Assembly (NCBI GenBank): GCA_014898415.1
Contig: RCTD01000002.1
Coordinates: 1,240,001 to 1,304,000, forward strand
Source of the DNA: Stromatinia cepivora
Lineage: Eukaryota; Ascomycota; Leotiomycetes; Helotiales; Sclerotiniaceae
Reading direction: 5' to 3'
DNA: 64,000 nt
Part shown: piece by piece, positions 60,801 through 64,000 of the stretch
Layout of the letters: the number at the start of each line of letters is the position of its first letter
Numbering within the stretch: the first letter of the stretch is position 1
Translations under genes and position numbers: made by a program
Notes under the pieces: generated by a model
Database searches by the model: none
Told to the model about the DNA's origin: nothing
Seen by the model: the letters and a program-made list of their open reading frames with translations, nothing else

Positions 60801-61291
60801 ATCGATTTCCATTGCCACCCTCGCCACCTCAACACAACCCAGAGTGGCGTAGAAATAGAAATCTTTCGGCATCTACAGATGATGGTTTGCGGCGGTCTAG
60901 CACGGGGAGGAGTCTAGTCAGTGCTGTGTCGCAAATTTCTGACTCCCCGTCCCCACAACCGGAAGTAGAGTGTGCTGTAGAGCATATTTTGCACGTAGAT
61001 GGCGACAACCTTGTGAAGCGAGATAGTGGAGGTTTGTATGATGCGAGTACAAGATTACTGAGAGAGGATACGAACATGGCTGAGAAGTGTACAGAGAGGA
61101 AGGATGACAAGGAGATTGGAACAAGTGGTAATGGGGTTGGAGTTGATCGTGAGATTAACGAGAAAGCTGGCATTGAAGATGCCACAAACGAAAACGCACA
61201 CACAAAAGAGGAAAGATTGCAAATGTCTGCAACGAGCTACCCTGGTATGGAGTGGAATCCATATACAGGCGGATACACGGGCGATGAATGA
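57839..61291 (+). CDS. Long disordered protein B, possibly the C-terminal half of A
   Basis: Open frame from ATG 57839 (MGLALSLSRATGRTDPSQ) through a second ATG at 57938 to 61291; 1,150 or 1,117 aa. Mostly disordered, rich in Ser, Pro and Arg. Islands that look conserved: SSFKTLPPIRRTSKFGFEFG, TRFPISDDEDDD, RRRSSDLVSRGMNFVRSISR, KKRGSGFWGNFDI, RIRLGGLSGLFSR, PRRPSVSGLLTGMLRKRSNT, and the C end MSATSYPGMEWNPYTGGYTG. It begins only about 260-360 bp after the end of A on the same strand, has the same composition, and lacks a convincing own promoter. Either start is possible; a merged A-B gene is a serious alternative. Function unknown. Confidence 0.72.
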   Translation, partial: WGLALSLSRATGRTDPSQHTEQNLPPEPTSRSRMSTSSDVLTPIGIVDVPTSDEEAQASHTEEVNVVSRETAGEILAPGGTEEQHLVNLPAPMSKYKPTWDPDHTTHITEEGHLDKDWQTNHFSSDPESTNNLAAPAGRLMSMTLNSDDAAFDDATEQRSAPKDAVAASSLIVGDTMQHKADLKPSTRPPISMMNRPRGASLDQAIIPDQPNRTTMRSLQPALPIQSTSQNILDIEEQGRQSSFKTLPPIRRTSKFGFEFGSRRPQTRFPISDDEDDDTSNGYIQDVTPSNATVGSSDPTSQQNARTDVSIANKAPVSKPNVHTTTQPRFSVFPRVTDPFVHKNHGQDVGRSNPAIGHTRQDSWNSLSKISRSRRGSASDQQFVQRPDSNAPPPMIPALPFESPPSSTQRYPELFGGPAVEVGDDHNMPGGYYQAPRGRTEAFLPRQPSNEISGGKPSQKTQEPIGHRRRRSSDLVSRGMNFVRSISRERKGSISRDEEITPMDTSATPPSRDGRQKKRGSGFWGNFDITGEQSSNSPIGRESMVAHYSGSQSNLMASPHESPRTPRSLLNFNPTLETPRSNILGRSTTTMGKTPQRDDKRIRLGGLSGLFSRSPKGDGSVLFKPKRATTDLSSYSPRGGTLSSPQLEARTAQDTNVDRKRRPSQPLNFLSKFAPSTSLQKTENPSQDSKLHQEPRPRRPSVSGLLTGMLRKRSNTLEKDSERSEDDGRRPMIVPVARMYSDLAAESREGLPDPVATPTQRLKKIDQERGRTRNSGKLNGSKQEHSHPRPHHRPRRHSTPPPLVPERQYDSVPIPRGYNLVRGDGTTAILTNYDPRGINNSRSPSLGDTISNVSQQYSVPSPVSPLAHSGSSILHQSPSFHQAFTPERRIPILPSIATHSSPFTSPVRTHYPSHEDILARSPAREHPGQQRPFQLALPPGSNANSRSGRSSTPPILPPKDGPVATRSPISVPLPADEFSPSNENIDIDRFPLPPSPPQHNPEWRRNRNLSASTDDGLRRSSTGRSLVSAVSQISDSPSPQPEVECAVEHILHVDGDNLVKRDSGGLYDASTRLLREDTNMAEKCTERKDDKEIGTSGNGVGVDREINEKAGIEDATNENAHTKEERLQMSATSYPGMEWNPYTGGYTGDE

Positions 61292-62906
61292 ACATATTTC
61301 CTTATGCTTTTAAGGAGGAATGGAATGACTAGGAGAAAGGAGTGGTGAAATTATATAATGAAAAGCAAGGTGGCAGGAGTGTGTAGGGTGTTGGGGGGCG
61401 ATTTGATTTAGTGGTGGGAGTTTGAGATTTGATGGATCGATGAGGTTTTGACATGACACGACATGATTTGATACGATTTGATATGATTATATTGCATAGC
61501 GAGCTGGCTTATACCCAATATATGTTATGAGTACGATATGGTAAATGAATGCGGGATATGGAGGGATACGAAAATGGAAATGGAAATGGAAATGGAAGGG
61601 AAGGGAAGGGAAGGGAAGGGAAGGGAAGGGAATGGGATGGGATGGGATGGGATGGGATGGAAATGGAGCTCCGGGTGGGATTTGCTTCTTTGCATGGTTT
61701 TGTATGGCTTTGAGATCGCTTTGAGATCGTTTTTAGTACGTTACAGTTGGCAGATAATGATGAATATCTGTGCGTAAATAAATATTGGTGATGTTGTGTT
61801 GTGTTTTTGATGTGGAGTGTGAGTGTGAGTGTGAGTATTTGAATATGTTTAGGTTTGAAGTTCTCCGAAGTTTTCCGACGTTCTTGGTTGGATTTTTTGA
61901 TGATTGGGAATTGGATTGATGAGTATATCAGTGTCTTATTTTTGTTGATTTTTTGTTCTATAAAGATCTTCAAGTGTTGTATTATTTATAATTGCATATT
62001 TGTGTGTCTGTGGATGGATGGATATATTCTTTTCAGAAGAGAAAATAAAAATGGGTTTCTACCCAAGTGCCTATTCCATCACCATAACCATACTCTCTTG
62101 GCTACGACCCTCTCACGTATACCTAAAGCTCGCAAATATGACCCAGCGGAATAACAAAGGTCTCTCTACTATCACCATCTACTCTCTTCACTGATGCCTC
62201 TTTTGTGTTCTTGTCATATACATATCCATTCCCTCAAATTCGATGTTTCTCTCATGATCTACCGCTGCGATACACTAGGTTCTAAATCTCTCTTGTTGCG
62301 TCAGCATGACTGCAATCGATGCTAATGAGATATTTAGTTCGATAATATTTCGTCAAGAGAAAGATATCGAAAGGGGGTGTCGTTGGGATTTGAAATAATG
62401 ATAAGCAGTAGTGGCAGAAACAATAAGTTGAATGCGCAGCACTCTGTCTGCAAAGTCGATTTTGGATATGTTTTGCGATTAAATGGCTTTGGAATTCGTT
62501 TGTGTTGATGGAGGTCTAGGGTTGGAAAGTTTTTATGTGGCTGTAAGGAATAGCTTGGGTAGGCAGAATGTCGCTATTGTTGCTGGTAAAGCAAAAGACG
62601 AGACTGAATATATACAAATGTGTGAGTATTACTATGGTCGTGATGGATGAGGTTGCTCACTATTCTTTTGGATCGCTGATCTACATACATGTCATGCAAG
62701 CCACTATGCAAGCCACCATACAAGCCACTCACTGTGTAGTGGTGTTATTTCCAAATGCCTTCCAATCAGCCTATTATACCGCCATACCTGCTATCTAACC
62801 ACCATTAATCCAATACGATAACACAACTTTATATATCTCTCCAGCCTTCAACAGCGACTTTAATGCAGAACACAAAACACGAATTTTGTGCACTCTCAGG
62901 ACCGAG
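61292..62906. other. Spacer with G-rich microsatellites
   Basis: 1.6 kb, no gene supported. Holds the repeat at 61571-61662, GTGAGT repeats at about 61817-61835, and a CAAGCCACTATG triple near 62695-62730. Long frames on either strand at 61509-61973 are repeat translations. Confidence 0.5.
61571..61662 (+). repeat. Compound G-rich microsatellite (GGAAAT)n-(GGGAA)n-(GGGAT)n
   Basis: Four GGAAAT-like units, then about six GGGAA units, then about five GGGAT units, all with the G-rich strand on +. Repeated GGG blocks could in principle form G-quadruplex structures. On the - strand it reads as Phe-Pro repeats. Confidence 0.93.
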
Positions 62907-63191
62907 ATGTCTATCTTGCAGTACATGCCATCAGATTTTCACATTGACTTCAGTCAGTACCCCGAGGATATATGTCTTCAGATCAGGATCAGGATCAGCA
63001 CTGGTGATCTTTTCATCATTAAGGCAGCACATAATATGCCATTCGTTTATGGAGTATTCCCCAGTCGCTGTAATAATAAGGCGATAAGCGCTGTTTTGCG
63101 TAGGTTGTGGTCTGGTGCGAGAAAAATGTCGGTGAGGAGAATTGTGATGGGTATATTGGAATCCACGGCACAGAGCTTGAGATTTGTTTAA
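62907..63191 (+). CDS. Small unknown ORF, 94 aa
   Basis: Frame from ATG 62907 (MSILQYMPSDFHIDFSQYPE) to 63191, with QIRIRISTGDLFIIKAAHN and a basic second half (LRRLWSGARKMSVRRI). Composition is gene-like at the start. No family recognised. It could be a first exon of the ORF at 63410, in which case the intron would span roughly 63190-63410, but no convincing pair of splice sites was found. Confidence 0.3.
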   Translation: MSILQYMPSDFHIDFSQYPEDICLQIRIRISTGDLFIIKAAHNMPFVYGVFPSRCNNKAISAVLRRLWSGARKMSVRRIVMGILESTAQSLRFV

Positions 63192-63409
63192 AGAAAAAAC
63201 GGTTGTTGAAGAGGCAGGGGGCGTGATGACGATTTTTTGGGTTGATAGCGTCCATTTCGTAGGTTTTTGTTGATAGACTCATTCTCGGGAATTATATGTC
63301 GAAGATGAGTGCTTTGTTAACTTGGGCGAATAAGCGACTGCGATGCCGCATGGAAATAGGCTTCAGATCTTCCAACGACTTTGGAACTTGTGCCTGAGAA
63401 CAGTTATTG

Positions 63410-63898
63410 ATGAATCAAGAATCGTGTACACTGGCTTACTTTGAACATGACGCATCGTATAGTTTCGCAGGTCTTCAATGTGTCAGGCACAGTATCTGGG
63501 GCGAAACGGTTAGTCCAGGTATCTGCTATGTGGTCAAATATCCCACCGACCCTGATTCTGATCGGGTGTACCTCGTGAATAGGACTCGCCGTTATTTGCA
63601 TCAGCAAGATCATAGGTGCCATATAACCACCTCGGAAGTCGAAATAGAAAAAGCTCTTATTAGGGACATTGTCGCCGAGTGCGGTGATAGATACGAGGCC
63701 ATTTCCCTCATTGGAAAGGACTATCTGCGCGACAAAAAACCCAGTTACTATGACCCCATTGTAACAGGATGGGCCTATCAGTGGTGGAGAGAACATGACA
63801 CTATTGAAGAACGCGAAGAGGAAGAAGAGCGTAAAGCAAAGCAATTTGGATACTTTTTTGGCAATATTCGGGGGAGACTTGATGCCATAGAGTGGTAA
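63410..63898 (+). CDS. Unknown protein, 162 aa
   Basis: Frame from ATG 63410 (MNQESCTLAYFEHDASYSFA) to 63898. It has ordered-looking segments (CYVVKYPTDPDSDRVYLVN, TGWAYQWWREH) and a charged helical end (EEREEEEERKAKQFGYFFGN ... RLDAIEW). No signal peptide or membrane segment and no family I recognise. The overlapping - frame (63404-63925) is hydrophobic and looks like its shadow. It may have upstream exons. Confidence 0.45.
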   Translation: MNQESCTLAYFEHDASYSFAGLQCVRHSIWGETVSPGICYVVKYPTDPDSDRVYLVNRTRRYLHQQDHRCHITTSEVEIEKALIRDIVAECGDRYEAISLIGKDYLRDKKPSYYDPIVTGWAYQWWREHDTIEEREEEEERKAKQFGYFFGNIRGRLDAIEW

Positions 63899-64000
63899 AA
63901 GAATCACATGAACCCAGATAAACACCCCTCTCAGCCATACATCACTAGAGAGGAAGATACCACATGGTAGTGTAAGTAAAGGACGGGTACTCCCTTTGCT

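Noticed and set aside
61509..61973. 154-codon - frame with Phe-Pro repeats and its + counterpart
   Set aside because: Both are translations of the G-rich microsatellite.
63404..63925. 173-codon - frame
   Set aside because: Hydrophobic, lacks family features and is the complement of a more gene-like + frame; kept as a shadow, though the choice is not certain.
1..64000. CRISPR arrays, operons, bacterial signals
   Set aside because: Spliceosomal introns throughout and no spaced direct repeats of CRISPR type; the window is eukaryotic nuclear DNA.

Overview
The window is nuclear DNA of a filamentous ascomycete, most likely a leotiomycete of the Botrytis/Sclerotinia type. The evidence is short introns (36-100 bp) with GTAAGT-like donors and CTAAC-like branch sites, intron-bearing tRNA genes, fungal-only families (ATG29, secreted CAZymes, disordered proteins), and one retrotransposon whose C-to-T and G-to-A decay looks like repeat-induced point mutation (RIP). 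The species call is inference from family resemblance.

Layout. 1-9.0 kb is repeat DNA: degenerate GGTCAATTT-type repeats, the 3' end and LTR of a Ty3/gypsy element, and directly abutting it an 8.3 kb, very AT-rich, stop-riddled Ty1/copia element with both LTRs. 9.5-21.5 kb is a cluster for plant or fungal wall polysaccharide breakdown: an intracellular GH31 alpha-xylosidase (-) and a secreted GH3 beta-glucosidase/xylosidase (+) that diverge from one promoter, then a secreted GH5 beta-glucanase (-) and a CE1-type esterase (+). 23-31 kb holds a truncated heme-peroxidase remnant, a multi-exon SH3-like gene, a two-finger CCCH zinc protein, the autophagy gene ATG29 with a 10-nt exon, and an intron-containing tRNA-Pro(AGG). 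31.9-49.4 kb carries six relatives of one F-box-like family (one with an in-frame stop, one truncated), interleaved with a mucin-like cell-surface protein, a GH47 mannosidase with a GC-AG intron, and three hAT-like MITE insertions with perfect 8-bp target duplications. 50.6-61.3 kb holds tRNA-Phe(GAA), the Golgi syntaxin SED5, and two long disordered reading frames that may be one gene. The last 2.7 kb has G-rich microsatellites and two small unknown ORFs.

How the genes fit together. The alpha-xylosidase/beta-glucosidase pair is what is needed to unpick xyloglucan oligosaccharides (xylose from the non-reducing end, then glucose), and the shared promoter has one exact GGCTAAA box. The esterase and GH5 enzyme add debranching and glucan cleavage. 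ATG29, SED5 and GH47 are ordinary housekeeping genes of autophagy, Golgi traffic and N-glycan trimming. The F-box-like array, with copies that share gene structure and terminal motifs but diverge strongly, some broken and with MITEs between them, is the fastest-evolving part and the best candidate for an undescribed system. Exon joints below were worked out by eye from frame and splice consensus; summed exon lengths were checked for divisibility by three.
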